Source: Bolinopsis microptera
Lineage: Eukaryota > Ctenophora > Tentaculata > Lobata > Bolinopsidae
DNA length: 64,000 nt
Direction of reading: 5' to 3'
Assembly (NCBI RefSeq): GCF_026151205.1
Contig: NC_087078.1
Location: 4,669,675 to 4,733,674 of the forward strand
Shown here: in pieces, positions 1 through 11,763 of the stretch
Layout: each line of letters begins with the position of its first letter
How positions within the stretch are numbered: position 1 is the stretch's first letter
The notes under the pieces: generated by a model
Told to the model about the DNA's origin: nothing
Databases searched by the model: none
The model's input: only the letters and a program-made list of their open reading frames with translations
Position numbers and translations under genes: made by a program

Positions 1-1540
1 ACCAAGGCAGAAGTCCAGGAGAACCGTACTTTAACTGCTCATTTGAAATTTCATCAATTCCAGCACTCTTGTAGTTCTTCAACTTCTTGATAGCTTCCTC
101 AATTTCAAACAAGGACGGTGGTTCATCATCATTACTAAGGTATTCAAAAGAAAGTAAATTTTCATCCTGATCCAATATAGAGAAATCCACCGCATTTGCT
201 GCTGGCGTCAAGAGTTCTTCAAAATATTCGGCCCAGCGATGTGATTGAGCTTCGGGATCTGATATAAGCGTCCCATTCTTATCCCGCACTGCCGCAGATC
301 TGTTTACTCTCTTGTTTGTTAGGGATTTATTTTCTGCCAAACATCTCTTTGTTGACCCTGCTTGGCAGCATCTTCTAATTCCTCAGCTATTCTAACAGCC
401 CAAGCATTATCATCTCTTTTACAGTTCTGCCTAACAAGACCGTTAATCCGCGAGTACTTAGCACGGTTCTCAGCAGTACTGGGTTTCTTTTTAATCTCCC
501 CTCGTTCTTTTAGGAGATTCTTAGTATCCCTTGAGAGATGTTCTGTTCTCTTTTTCCGGCCCCTTTCACCCAGAACTTCAAATGAAACATCAGTTATTAT
601 ATCTCTTAAATTTTGCCACTGTTCTTCTAAAGGAGAGTTTCCATGCTCCTGATCGTTGTTATAGTACTCTTCAGCTATTCTGTTACTATATTCCTGGCTC
701 TTAGATCTATCACGCAGGTGCTCTAAAGCAGGCTGTCTTACACGCTTCTTTCTTTTCTGAGGACACTTAAGTTTAATAGATACATATCCTCTAACCAGAT
801 AGTGAGTAGTATTTATATCTGCTCCTCTCATGCTCCTGACATCAAGCAAAGAATGGCTCCATCTCGTCAAAATACACATATGGTCAATTTGAGTGACGGT
901 GTTACCATTTGGGGATCTCCATGTTGTCTTGTGGATATCCTTGTGTTCAAAGAGTGTGCTTCCAATCGTCAGCTGGTGCATAGTATAGAAATCTAGCATC
1001 CGTTTTCCGTTATCATTCGATTCTGTGTGATATGAGTGTTTTCCTATAACACCAGGGTGAGCATCAGTATCCCTTCCAACACGAGCATTAAAATCTCCTA
1101 AAACTATTTTTATATCATGAGCAGGTAGTCCCGATTGAACATCATTCAATTCCTTGTAGAATGAGTCTTTTAAACTGATTTCTGCATCCTCAGTTGGAGC
1201 ATACACAACTGTAACACTAATGTTGATGTGTTTGCTATGTAAACGGGCAGTCATAAGCGTCGAGATTGTCTTAACCCTGCCTTAGTCAGTTGAAAGTCTG
1301 ATAGCATATGTTCCGTTTGATTTGACCAAACTAATGCCTTTCATTGCTTTATAACCCGTCCTGATACAGGGGTGTATGATATGAGAGTATTCTTCATCTT
1401 TTTGGAAAGAACAACACCAACTCCTTCTCTCCGTACTCCATCGCTCCTGCCAGAATAAACCAAAACAGCCCCATTGCTCAAAGTCTGAGTTCCTGATCCA
1501 GCCATATGTGTTTCAGTTACCCCAATACAGCCTGGCAATT
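1..1540 (-). mobile_element. LINE (non-LTR retrotransposon) fragment, endonuclease plus start of RT
   Basis: Minus-strand remnant of a non-LTR retrotransposon that continues past the left edge. Reading leftwards from about 1540, the first piece has the start of an APE-type endonuclease (GVTETHMAGSG, then SGRSDGVRREGVGVVLS). After a frame break near 1255-1340 the main piece (1254-319) has YAPTEDAE, LGDFNARVGRD and TQIDH, which are the metal-binding and catalytic blocks of LINE endonucleases. The bases below 318 still read as the N-terminal part of a reverse transcriptase (EIEEAIKKLKNYKSAGIDEI). The frame break means the copy is dead. These endonucleases often appear in databases as craniofacial-development-protein-2-like. 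Clade (RTE, CR1 or L2) is not decided. Confidence 0.88.
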
Positions 1541-2579
1541 CTTTATATCCGGATTACATCATATCTTCATTATTCTTAGAAATTGATTATAAGATTGCGT
1601 CAAGTTATCCATCGTGTTTTCAGTAGCCTAGCAACTGATCAATATTGTTCAAGCTCTCGAGTTATTATTAAAATGATGCATATTTATATATATATACATT
1701 AGTTAGCCATAGAAGTTAATAAAACACGCACGTGATCTCGATTGTCTGTCATTAAAACCTTTACAATTATGATATCCTTAAGTTATTTGTTATATTAATA
1801 TAGTAGTTTGAAAATATGATAGAATTAGTGTAATAACACGTGCCTACGGCCGGGACTTCACTATCGCAGTTGAATTGCAAAAGTATTAAATAAACAGTGC
1901 AAAAGTTAAGGCAGTATCCACTATCCAGATAGCCCGACCCCTGTTCGCGAACAACCGTTCGCGAACAGTTGTACACTATATGAGTATATGCAATATGACC
2001 GCTTCAATCTATTGATTGGTTACCAGATCATATGACCGCATATCAATCATGAAATGTTATGAAATTTAATGGTATGTAAGGTATCTTGGATGCAATTAGT
2101 TACGATTAGCATAATTTGCCAATAATTGTAGCGTATTAAATTGCTGGATCAAACTATTCATTGCTCAATGAAATAAATGATAACGATTTAAATGTGTTAT
2201 ATACGTCGTTTGTTTTTGGTGGAGTATTTATATCAGTTGCCATCATCAACAACAACAACAACTATTCCTGACTACTCTTCTGTATACTAGACGAAATTAA
2301 TGGACCCACGGCCTCCCTAGAGAATGCTCGAGACTTCCTATTTCAGAAAAACCCTGCGTGAACCCTGCTTGATTCATTGTCAAGTGGTTCACATCATCGC
2401 AAGCAAGTCTGTGTACTGTTATTATGCAGTCATATGATCTGGTAACCTATCTGGATACTGCCAAAGTCCAATGAACTCGGTTAGTCGAAACCGATCGCAT
2501 TGGAAAACATTTAATTCTGAACACCCAACACGTATCTAATAGTAATACTTAATAGACTCCGCTACCAAATTACCTAATT
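1541..2579. other. No gene seen; old dispersed-repeat pieces
   Basis: AT-rich sequence with no convincing coding exon. Bases around 1839-1990 resemble the head of the dispersed family that is complete at 8846-9340 (the phrase gggacttcactatcgcagtt). A short CAA-rich stretch lies near 2250. Nothing else recognised. Confidence 0.5.
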
Positions 2580-3030
2580 ATGCACCAAAGCTGTAATTAT
2601 GGGAGCTATAAATGGGAGAAAGAGTGTGAGAGAGAGGGAGAAAAAGTGAAACACTTTAGTATCGAATTTGGGGTACAAAACCATCAATTAGACCACTTAT
2701 CGCCGGCAAATTTTTTAAAAATTTGCTTATTGGCTTCGTCAAAGGTTTGTCGAAACTATACCAAAAAACACCAGTCCCATAACTCCAACCGTTTTCTTGA
2801 TTAAGCCGTTCGGAAATTACACACAAACGTACAAACCCATATATTTATTTGGATTATTAGTATAGACTATAATAGATATATATTGAAGCCGTTCGGAAAT
2901 TACACACAGACGTACAAACCCACACATTTATTGGGATTATTAGTATATACTATAGATATATATTTATATATATTGAACCCACATATTTATTGGGATTATT
3001 AGTATAGACTATAGATATAATATATAATTA
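2580..3030. repeat. Partial copy of dispersed family plus tail duplications
   Basis: Contains the block shared by copies near 4500, 8600 and 9100 (gtacaaaaccatcaattaga, then ccgttcggaaattacacac). The tail, from gccgttcggaaattacacac to ggattattagtatagac, is repeated about two and a half times at 2803-3020. No coding evidence. Confidence 0.7.
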
Positions 3031-3492
3031 GCAAACACCTTCTGGATTGATGATCCAGTAAAGCAATAAAGCGATGTAGCTATATCAGATTAATATAGTT
3101 ACATGGTTTGAGCTGATCACTGCCAGCAGTGCCTGAAAGTTTAACCCATATCAACCCAGTAACCACTATATTAAGATACTAGTGTAACCCGGGATTTCAC
3201 TGCCGCAGTTAAAAAGGGTAGGAGTATTTACCCGCTGAGTCAAAACCCGCATTAGGTGATCCAATAGTTTCTTAAACAATAATCTCATAATCATTTATTT
3301 CTTGTGGATCATTAAGTCATTATTAGCCACGAGGCACCACATTCCATGATCATAAGGTCTGAACACCGAGTATTACACCTCATCACTCCCGTCTTGAACC
3401 GCTTTCTATTTTTATTTAAATCGTTATAGAAATTAACCCTTGTTAACTCCGCACCACACCCGCCTATTATATTTGAAAACACGCATAACATT

Positions 3493-4295
3493 CAGGCTTG
3501 TCCGCCGTGGCTGAATGGATCGGCGGCGGCGTTTCACTAAAATTACACCGGCGGCGGCGGCGTACGCCGGCGTGTGCCGTGAAATCAAGGCCAACTGAAT
3601 TGAGGTCTATGAAATATGAATATGATCATGTACTTAATTTGGGTAATTTAGACTTAACTTAAACAAATGATGTTGGTATATTGTTATGGTATTATCTGCT
3701 ATCAAATAAAAGTTGAGACAAATTGATACAATTATTTTATTTAAGGTAAAATACATAAACAATAAATTATTGCTGAAATCAATGGATCTCTCAATCTTTT
3801 TTGTTGGAAACAAAATCATAGTTTTTAGAACAAAACAGTGCATATTTGAAATTTTTAACATTCATCCTAGATCGCTGACTAGAAAGAATTAAACCTGCAG
3901 CCGACCAGGTTCTTTCAATTTCCGCACTACTGGCAGGTATACAATGCACTATTCTTACTATGTTTGAGAGTATTGGGAAAGTTTTTTGCCTATCGGCCCA
4001 AAATCTTAAAAGTTCGAATTGTAAAATTTCTTCTTCAGTCAAACTTATGGGTAGGTATCTGCTCAGTTCTTCTGATAATCAATATTGTTAAGTTAGCTAA
4101 AGGTGTGTATCATGTGTGTGTTGCCCCTAGCCGCTAATCGCTATCAGTAACACTGATATCTTCAAATGAAGACAGAATTATTTTGAAGTCAGAAAATGCA
4201 CGCCGTACGCCGATGTACGCCGGGGTGTATCGGCGGCGTTCGGCGTGGCAAAATCACCCGGCGGCGGCGGCGTTCGGCGGCGGCGGACAAGCCTG
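3493..4295 (-). mobile_element. hAT-superfamily DNA transposon relic with perfect 8-bp target duplication
   Basis: Ends are perfect inverted repeats (CAGGCTTGTCCGCC at the left, its complement at the right), flanked by identical ATAACATT at 3485-3492 and 4296-4303. An 8-bp duplication and CAGG-type tips are hAT hallmarks. The minus-strand reading frame at 4042-3791 keeps the C-terminal hAT dimerisation region (IPASSAEIERTWSAAG, then SQRSRMNVKNF). The rest of the transposase is missing, so it cannot move itself. The subterminal regions are GGC/GCC-rich repeats, unlike the AT-rich surroundings. Confidence 0.92.
3791..4042 (-). pseudogene. hAT transposase C-terminal dimerisation fragment
   Basis: An 83-codon open piece inside the hAT element. 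FPILSNIVRIVHCIPASSAE and ERTWSAAGLILSSQRSRMN match the conserved hAT C-terminal dimerisation signature (Pfam Dimer_Tnp_hAT in outline). The DNA-binding zinc finger and the catalytic core are absent, so it is a remnant. Confidence 0.85.
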
Positions 4296-4680
4296 ATAAC
4301 ATTGTCGTATGAACTCTCTCTCTCTCTCTCTGCAGTCCAAACAGACCCCAAACACTAACAGTCCTCTTCCCCTAATAAGCTTATGGTATTACATTTACAT
4401 TACAGCGAATCTTCCCGGGCTAACGCAATTATGACGCTACTTAAATGCAGCTACATATTATACAGTAATGAGATATAGAGAGTAAGCCCCGTAACTCTTG
4501 CCGTTCTGCTCAAGCCATTTTATGCAACATTTGTGGTACAAAACCGTCAATTAAACCACTTACCACCGGCCGATTTAAAAATATTTGCTTATGGGCTTCA
4601 TCAGAGTTTTGTCGGTACTATACCGAAAAAACCAGTCTCGTAACTCTTACTGTTCTTTTTTGTATAACCGTTCGGAAATT

Positions 4681-5075
<395 letters not shown>

Positions 5076-5620
5076 TTCTGCTGTTATTAAGTTGATTAGA
5101 GTGTAGATAATCATTACCTCACCAGAAATATCTATATGGTACAAAATTCTGTGGTTTTTCAAGAAAAACCCTATATTTTCGGACTAGCAAAATTCCGGTC
5201 ACCGTCATTATTTCCCCAAAAATTATTTTTCATGTGTTTTGCTTAATTATGACTCGATTTACTATCAATATATTAAGTTATAAATATGACTATCAAACAA
5301 ATGAACACTAGTATTCGAGCATGAATATTATTATTATTAATGAAACATCAGAATCCCGAAGCTAGCTAAATTAATCAAAATGGGCCGTGCTCTCGAAAAT
5401 TGGGTTTAATTTCTGTTAAATAAAGAAATGAAAAAATCCCCAAGTATCATGATTTAATTAATTGGACGGTTTTTGGATAAAATCTACATATTTTTGTTTC
5501 CACATCATTTCGGTCACCGGAATTATGTCTGCTGAGGTAGTTAGGAGGGGTGGTGGGATTTATCTATCAGTCAAGAGGGGCTGATGAAAAGGAAATGAAG
5601 TCATAACTTCATTAACAACG
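5076..5620. other. No gene seen
   Basis: AT-rich unique-looking sequence without splice-flanked open frames. Confidence 0.4.
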
Positions 5621-5629
5621 TGCACCATT

Positions 5630-5900
5630 TCAAATAGTTACCATGGAGAGGTGATGCAGAGACACGTGTACCATTTCAAATAGTTACCATGGAGAGGTGA
5701 TGCAGAGACACGTGTGCCATTTCAAATAGTTACCATGGAGAGGTGATGCAGAGACACGTGTGCCATTTCAAATAGTTACCATGGAGAGGTGATGCAGAGA
5801 CACGTGTACCATTTTAAATAGTTACCATGGAGAGGTGATGCAGAGACACGTGTACCATTTCAGATAGTTACCATGGAGTGGTGATGCAGAGACACGGTGA
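5630..5900. repeat. 46-bp minisatellite, about 5 copies
   Basis: Unit contains accatttcaaatagttacca followed by tggagaggtgatgcagagac. Copies differ at one or two positions. No adjacent exon was recognised. Confidence 0.92.
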
Positions 5901-6429
5901 GATTATGATGAACTAATCAAGAAATAACGCTACACTACAGCTGTAGCGTGTAACACTAGGTCTGCAATCTTATTTCACTGCTTTTTGGACTACGTACCTA
6001 CACTTTTTTAGTGTCTGGCGTATAATAGTAATGTAATAAAGAACTAGGCTCAGGATGGTTTAGTGGTTAGTTACTTGTAGCATTCGTTTTCTCTTATAAT
6101 ACTTCTGCTACAGTTGCATTTGTTTTCTCTTCTAATATTTCTAGTAAGCACTTTTAGTATTCGTCTTCTCTTCTAATATTTCTAGTACCTAAGCACTTTT
6201 AGTATTCGTTTTCTCTTATAATATTTCTAGTATTTCATTTTTGGAAAGTGGGATACAAAATCACGTCATTTCAACTGTAAAGATTTGATTAATTCCTATA
6301 AAGTTACAATAGCGACATACCTCTAATATTGCGCAACCAATAATGACATCAAGAATTTTGTTCGCTTCACAAAGATATAACCTTTTTGGGAGTTATCGTA
6401 CACGCCTATCTAACCATCTATTTAACTCC

Positions 6430-6632
6430 ATCCCTTTACATTAGACTTCTTAATCCCTTATATTACACTTCTTAATCCCTTATATTACACTTCTTAATCC
6501 CTTATATTACACTTCTTAATCCCTTATATTACACTTCTTAATCCCTTTTATTACACTTCTTAATCCCTTATATTACACTTCTTAATCCCTTATATTACAA
6601 CTTCTTAATCCCTTTATATTACACTTCTTAAT
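6430..6632. repeat. 22-bp minisatellite, about 9 copies
   Basis: Unit cttcttaatcccttatatta plus ca. Minor insertions in the last copies. Flanked by AT-rich sequence with no gene seen (5900-6430 and 6633-7190). Confidence 0.92.
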
Positions 6633-7194
6633 TTTAGCTTCCGAACTTCTTTATCTTAACCGCGTCAGGAGCGTATTTTACCGTGTTAATGTTACAACTA
6701 TTTATATACACTCACAGGAACCCCTCTAACTCTAAAGTCAAGAGACAAAGATATTTTTCATTTGTGGTTTTCGGTATTTAAATTATTTATTCCTTGGCCA
6801 ATTTTCATTTCTTCAAACTGGTCAAAAGGCCATATTAAAAGTATTCGACCCAGCCAAAAAATTTTCAATAGTATGTGTTTGACGGTTTTCGTGAAGTCGT
6901 GTTAAAATTAATGCCGTGGTGTCAGTAAAATGAATCTCGTTATGTCATTGTCAGATCACTTTCAAAACCCCCCTAGTTCAGTAGATGGTATTGTTTTGAA
7001 GACAGTGTTCTGTTAAATGGTATTGAGTGCCCACGTGCGCACGTCACCAGAGTGTTCTGGTTAATCATAATGTGGTACCGGGGGATGTTGGTACTCGGAA
7101 ACGATAAAATTGAAACGCCGACTATTTTGACAAGTTGCAAGCATTTCTTTGAAGTCGATTGTCAGGGAAATAATGAACTAATCTAACATGGCTT

Positions 7195-7670
7195 ATTGTA
7201 TATATCTATATAATATAGAATTATATAATATAGAGTCTATATAATATTAAAGTCACTATTGTGACAGTACACTAGAACTAGACAGAAACAAAGTGTGAAG
7301 GGCCTGACCGGAACCCCTCGGTTCCAGTTCCTTGTTTAACACTACCGTACAGCAAGGACATCCACCGGGTTCTGATCCAAGGATGGGCACATAGCTCACT
7401 CCACACTATGCTCTGTCAAATGTTGCTTATATACCAAGGATCTACAGGAAATATTTCCTTGTAAGTTTAGAGGGCGATCTGTGAACAAACAACTACCTCA
7501 TTCCCAAATCCCAACTATAGGAACCAGAATTCCTATACTATCCCAACGAGCTACACCAAGCATAGTTTCTATATAATAGTCTATATAATATAGAGTCTAT
7601 ATAATATTGAGTCTATATAATATAGATTATATATAATATAGAGTCTATATAATATAGAGAACGTGTTAGA
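7195..7670. repeat. Imperfect tatataatatagagtc repeats in two clusters
   Basis: Clusters at about 7195-7250 and 7565-7660 share the unit. They flank a ~300-bp GC-richer block (7290-7560) holding a short plus-strand open frame that ends in a GTAAGT-like site near 7461. The clusters may mark the ends of an unidentified element. Confidence 0.5.
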
Positions 7671-8480
7671 ACATTAAGTACTCCCGACGAGTTGAGTAGG
7701 GACATATATTTTATATATATTTTATATATAGGGACTGCATGTCGACATATTTTAACCTTTTAGCGAGTCTGACTGTTTTGGCTATGAGCACTGCTCTGTC
7801 ACAAGGTAACCTCTAGCTATTTAGTTCTCTCTATGTTCAGTAAGTAGCTGTAACATTTACTTCGTGGACATTTAAAGGAGAACTGTCATATCATGGACGT
7901 CATTTACCTACGTAATATCGCGAATTAGAGAATTCCTACACCCCCACTGCTGAACGGGAACCCCCACCCCCCTACAGTATTAGCTGTTAAATCGTGTATT
8001 CTCTTTTGATCTATAGTGATAGTCTGCGTCAACCGTGTCATTACTTTGTATTATAGTACTAGTAGTACAACTAGAATTTCGGCGGGTAACACATAACATT
8101 TCTCCATCACTTTCGATCTGCAGCTAATCTTTTCATACAAATAATCAATCGTGAGTCCATTTGTAATTATTGTATATTCAACTTGCATTTTTTGCATTTT
8201 ATAATATTTTATTCACTTCTTTCACAACTTTGATTTTTTGCTGAATGTAAACGAAAAAGAATAAATTTCTTTTAGCAAAAAAACCTTTCATAGTGTTCAT
8301 TATATAGTGGAAAAGCTTTTATTTCTATAACTAGGCATATGATCATTATAATCATTGTACATACAGCCACATGAGGGTGTCCCCCGATCACGAACGGTTT
8401 CAGTATGTCCTTCATTATTTACAGGGGCTAATTACTGCTCAGAAGTACTGTCTCAGGGTACTGTTTGCTAATACTAATAT
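7671..8480. other. No gene seen
   Basis: AT-rich, without recognisable coding exons, RNA genes or tandem repeats. Confidence 0.4.
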
Positions 8481-8489
8481 ATAATATAT

Positions 8490-8845
8490 AATATGTACTA
8501 GTGTAACCCATGCCTAATACGTCTTGATAGGCAATCTTGAGGTCTAAATTACCTAATTATATAGCAAATCTTTTCTGATATGAGGGGAGAGAGAGCGAGA
8601 GAGGGAGAGTACTGAGACAATTTAGTATCACATTTGGGTCACAAAATGATCACTTAAACCATTTACCACCGACCGATTTGAGAAACCTTATTCATTTGGC
8701 TTCGTCAGAGTTTTGTTGGCACTATACCGAAAAAACTAGTCCCATGATATCTCTTACCGTTTTCTTGATTAAGCCGTTCGGAAATTACACGCGAACGAAC
8801 GAAGTAACGAACACACATCTTGAGATTATTAGTATAGACCTATAG
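8490..8845 (+). repeat. Partial copy of the ~490-bp dispersed family
   Basis: Shares acactagtgtaacccatgcc-type head and the ccgttcggaaattacacgcg tail with the neighbouring full copy, to which it is joined head-to-tail. Confidence 0.7.
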
Positions 8846-9340
8846 ACTAGTGTATCCCGTGCCTACGGTCGGGACTTCACTATCGCAATTGAAATTTAAA
8901 AGTATAAACCCGCCTATTATATTCGATAACACGCATTACATACATTGTCGTATGATTGCCCCGGCCCCTAATAACTATAAGCCTATAGTATTACAAAACA
9001 GTGAATCTTGCCCCTGATACACTGCCAAATAATCTAATTATGATTTATGTACCAACGCTGCATATGCAGTAATGGGAGAGAGAGCGAGGAGGGGAAAAAG
9101 TGAGCCATTTTATGTTAAATTTGTGGTACAAAACCATCAATTAAACCACTTACCACCGGCTGATTAAAAAAATTTGCTTATTGGTTTCGACAGAGTTTTG
9201 TCGAAACTATACCGAAAAAACCAGTCCCGCATAAGTTTGACTTTGACCGTTTTCTTGATTAAGCCGCTCGGACATTACACGCGCACAGACAGACAGACAT
9301 ACACACATTTTGAGATTATTAGTATAGATACTAATGTAAC
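8846..9340 (+). repeat. Full-length copy of the ~490-bp dispersed family
   Basis: Runs from actagtgtatcccgtgccta to attattagtatagatacta. Contains a (GA)n-like stretch near 9080 and the conserved block ending in the ttcggaaattacac-type tail. No protein and no clear inverted tips. A SINE or a MITE are both possible. Confidence 0.65.
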
Positions 9341-9479
9341 CCGTGTCTATTATATAAGTATATATAATACGCGCGATATGACCTCGGGGATCTGAGAAAG
9401 TTGTTCAGAGCTCAAAATAAGTAAGGTGCGAGTTGTGCAATATTAGGTAGTGGCCTACAATATCAAATATGCAACGTTG

Positions 9480-10250
9480 CGCCACTGAGTAAAAACACCA
9501 AAATACTTTTAGTCTATGTAATAAGCGCCATGAGTTGGCAAACAATTTTTCCCTCCGATTTCGATAAATTTGGTACCAAAAGTTGTCTAAAAATGTGAAT
9601 AAAATAATTCCACAGTTTCAGTTATTATGAAATAATTGTTATCGTAATCAGCTCATCGAGACGAAACTTTTAGTATTGATATCACAAGATTTAAAGGAAC
9701 ATTAATATTATTTTCAAATTTTTAAAACCTGAACACAAGTGTAAAATTTCAAACAAATTTTTGAAAAATTTGGTCCATCAAATATTATAATTTTGGTATC
9801 AAAAGTTGCGTCTGACTAAGCTTATTACAATCCTGTAAAAATTATTTCAAAATATTCGCTATTTAAGGAGTTATATGCATTTTAAGCAAGAAATTACCTA
9901 TTTTACATGTAGCAATGCATAGGAGGCCCAGTCCCACATACAGCTCGACTTTATCGTGCTACACGGTGAATTTGCATTATTCACACTTAGAGTCAACTTT
10001 TGATTGCCAACATACTAACAAAATTGATTTGCTCAAAAAATTAAAAAAATGGTTTCGTTGGCCTATTTTTTGAATTATTTAAATCGAGAAAACTCAGTAT
10101 AACCATCTCAGGACCATTTTAATGAATTATACGGTCAAAATACGCCTAGAGAGTTGTATCTGGGGTTCCTAACGTGTCGAGCAGAAAATACCCGTAATAT
10201 TAGTGAGGCCTTACTAATCTTAGCTAAAAACATTTTCGCCGCGTATATTT
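9480..10250. mobile_element. Diverged relative of the 36.4-37.8 kb foldback element
   Basis: Several blocks match the arms of the foldback element: atcgtaatcagctc near 9650, and tcctgtaaaaattatttcaa near 9832 followed by ttatatgcattttaag. This copy is more decayed and the ends are not sharp. Confidence 0.6.
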
Positions 10251-10373
10251 TAGCCGAAAAAAATTGGTTAATCTCTAAAATTAGTTTACGTATCAATTAA
10301 CTATTAAATATATCTAACCGCGATTAATTTCTAGAATGAGTTTACGTAGCAAACTACCAAAAAGAACCTGTAG

Positions 10374-10472
10374 GACTGGCTCCACAAGGTCTACAAGGTC
10401 AGCTCCAGCAAGACCTGATGCCTGCAGTACTGACGAGATATGTCTTATCATCCCCAACGAGCCTTCTAGCAA
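10374..10472 (+). CDS. Gene 3, first recognisable exon
   Basis: Acceptor ...CCTGTAG before 10374 and donor GTAGGT at 10473. Reads TGSTRSTRSAPARP then STDEICLIIPNEPSS. It starts with the third base of a codon (entering phase 2) and ends in phase 2, which joins the next exon exactly. Upstream exons were not found and may lie left of the repeats or outside the window. Confidence 0.65.
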
Positions 10473-10662
10473 GTAGGTTCAGCTGCAATTAAGGTTACTT
10501 AAATACCAATTACTTGCTGCAATTAAGGTTACTTAAATACTAATAATAATATATTAAAATTAGTATCTTAAAATAAGGCCATGGTCCTCATTGACCGATA
10601 TCTTCTATTCCCATTTGATGCACATATGTAGTTTGTCCAGCTTATATTGCTTTATTCCTCAG

Positions 10663-10863
10663 GCTGAATGTGGGGGTGATGATTCAGAACAAAGTGTGGG
10701 AAACCCTAGACGTCAGCAACATCATTTGCCTGCACGACACAGACTACCTAACTCCAGTTGAGTACACAGAGATCTGTGTGGCGTGGATAGAGTTTCACCG
10801 ACCTGACCAGACCAGTGTAGCCATCATTTGGAATACAGTCCCTTTTAGCGCCCTCTGCGACAG
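10663..10863 (+). CDS. Gene 3, exon
   Basis: Acceptor TTTATTCCTCAG before 10663, donor GACAG|GTAATA at 10863/10864. Reads MIQNKVWETLDVSNIICLHD and AWIEFHRPDQTSVAIIWNTV, ending ALCD plus two bases. Phase 2 in and out. Its last 33 bases and donor are the unit of the following 44-bp tandem array. Confidence 0.82.
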
Positions 10864-11070
10864 GTAATAATATGGAATACAGTCCCATTTAGCGCCCTCT
10901 GTGACAGGTAATAATATGGAATACAGTCCCTTTTAGCGCCCTCTGCGACAGGTAATAATATGGAATACAGTCCCATTTAGCGCCCTCTGTGACAGGTAAT
11001 AATATGGAATACAGTCCTTTTAAGCGCCCTCTGCGACAGGTAATAATATGGAATACAGTCTATTATAAGC
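10831..11070 (+). repeat. 44-bp array made of the exon end plus its 5' splice site
   Basis: Copies begin at 10831, 10875, 10919, 10963, 11007 and, partial, 11051. Each unit is the last 33 bases of the preceding exon (ending GCGACAG or GTGACAG) followed by GTAATAATATG from the intron. Copies 1 and 3 carry ccctttt/gcgacag and copies 2 and 4 carry cccattt/gtgacag, so the array grew as an 88-bp dimer. The first copy is the functional exon end. Confidence 0.93.
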
Positions 11071-11095
11071 ATATTTTAAAGTACTTATACGGCAG

Positions 11096-11247
11096 GTATA
11101 TTTGGGATCTGAAGAACCATCTCACGGACCACCTGAAGTACGATGTACACGCTAGAGCTTCTAAAAACAGACATATTATTAGTTACTCCTTCCCATGTAA
11201 TCCTACTGAGCTCAAATACAAAAAGGAGACGTGGCAGGAGTGGCAAG
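11096..11247 (+). CDS. Gene 3, exon
   Basis: Acceptor TATACGGCAG before 11096, donor GGCAAG|GTAATT. Reads YIWDLKNHLTDHLKYDVHAR and ELKYKKETWQEWQ. Phase 2 in, phase 1 out; joins the neighbours in frame. Confidence 0.82.
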
Positions 11248-11325
11248 GTAATTTCAAGTACAGGGAGGGGGGGGGGGCAAGGTAATATTAAGTACAGGGG
11301 GGGGGGGGGGGAGGGTAATTCAAAT
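11242..11325 (+). repeat. Donor-site duplication, about 3 copies with G-runs
   Basis: The exon end and donor (GGCAAG|GTAATTTCAAGTACAGGG) recur as GGCAAG|GTAATATTAAGTACAGGG and a degenerate GAGG|GTAATTCAA, separated by runs of G. Confidence 0.85.
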
Positions 11326-11419
11326 CAATCGATTTTGTTAAACTTAAGATATTCCCGTTAAACCCTTAAGATAAGAAGATAATGAAAATAACTTTATATA
11401 AATAACACGTGCATTGTAG

Positions 11420-11763
11420 GGTGCGGGATGGTTGACTGCACCCACATTAGAAACCACGCAGTAAAACTGCAGCTGAAGCAGACAGGAGAGGGGGTGCCCC
11501 TATATATTCGGGACAAGAAAGTGAAGTACCCGGCGTGCAGCAAGATCAGTGTCAGACATTACCACCCGGGCTGTGTGGTGCACTGGTGGGGGTGGACTGA
11601 CACCTGGAAGTACAGACAGCTCCCTTCTCATATGGCTAGTGTAGAGTTCGACTCACTAGACGACGAGTATTGCAAAAGAACTTTTGTCAGTCTTTTAACA
11701 AACACCATGGACGAGTTTTTTGAAAATATTAACAAAGGGGGATGGAAATATATAGCCTGTATG
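11420..11763 (+). CDS. Gene 3, long exon, function unknown
   Basis: Acceptor GTGCATTGTAG before 11420 and donor TGTATG|GTGAGA at 11763/11764. Begins with two bases completing a Gly codon (phase 1 in) and ends phase 0. Reads CGMVDCTHIRNHAV, then KVKYPACSKISVRHYHPGC, HWWGWTDTWKYRQLPS and NKGGWKYIACM. The many Trp, His and Cys residues suggest a compact globular domain. I do not recognise the family. Confidence 0.85.

Noticed and set aside
7290-7461. Plus-strand open frame ending at a GTAAGT-like donor
   Set aside because: No acceptor with a pyrimidine tract and no partner exon; flanked by repeats.
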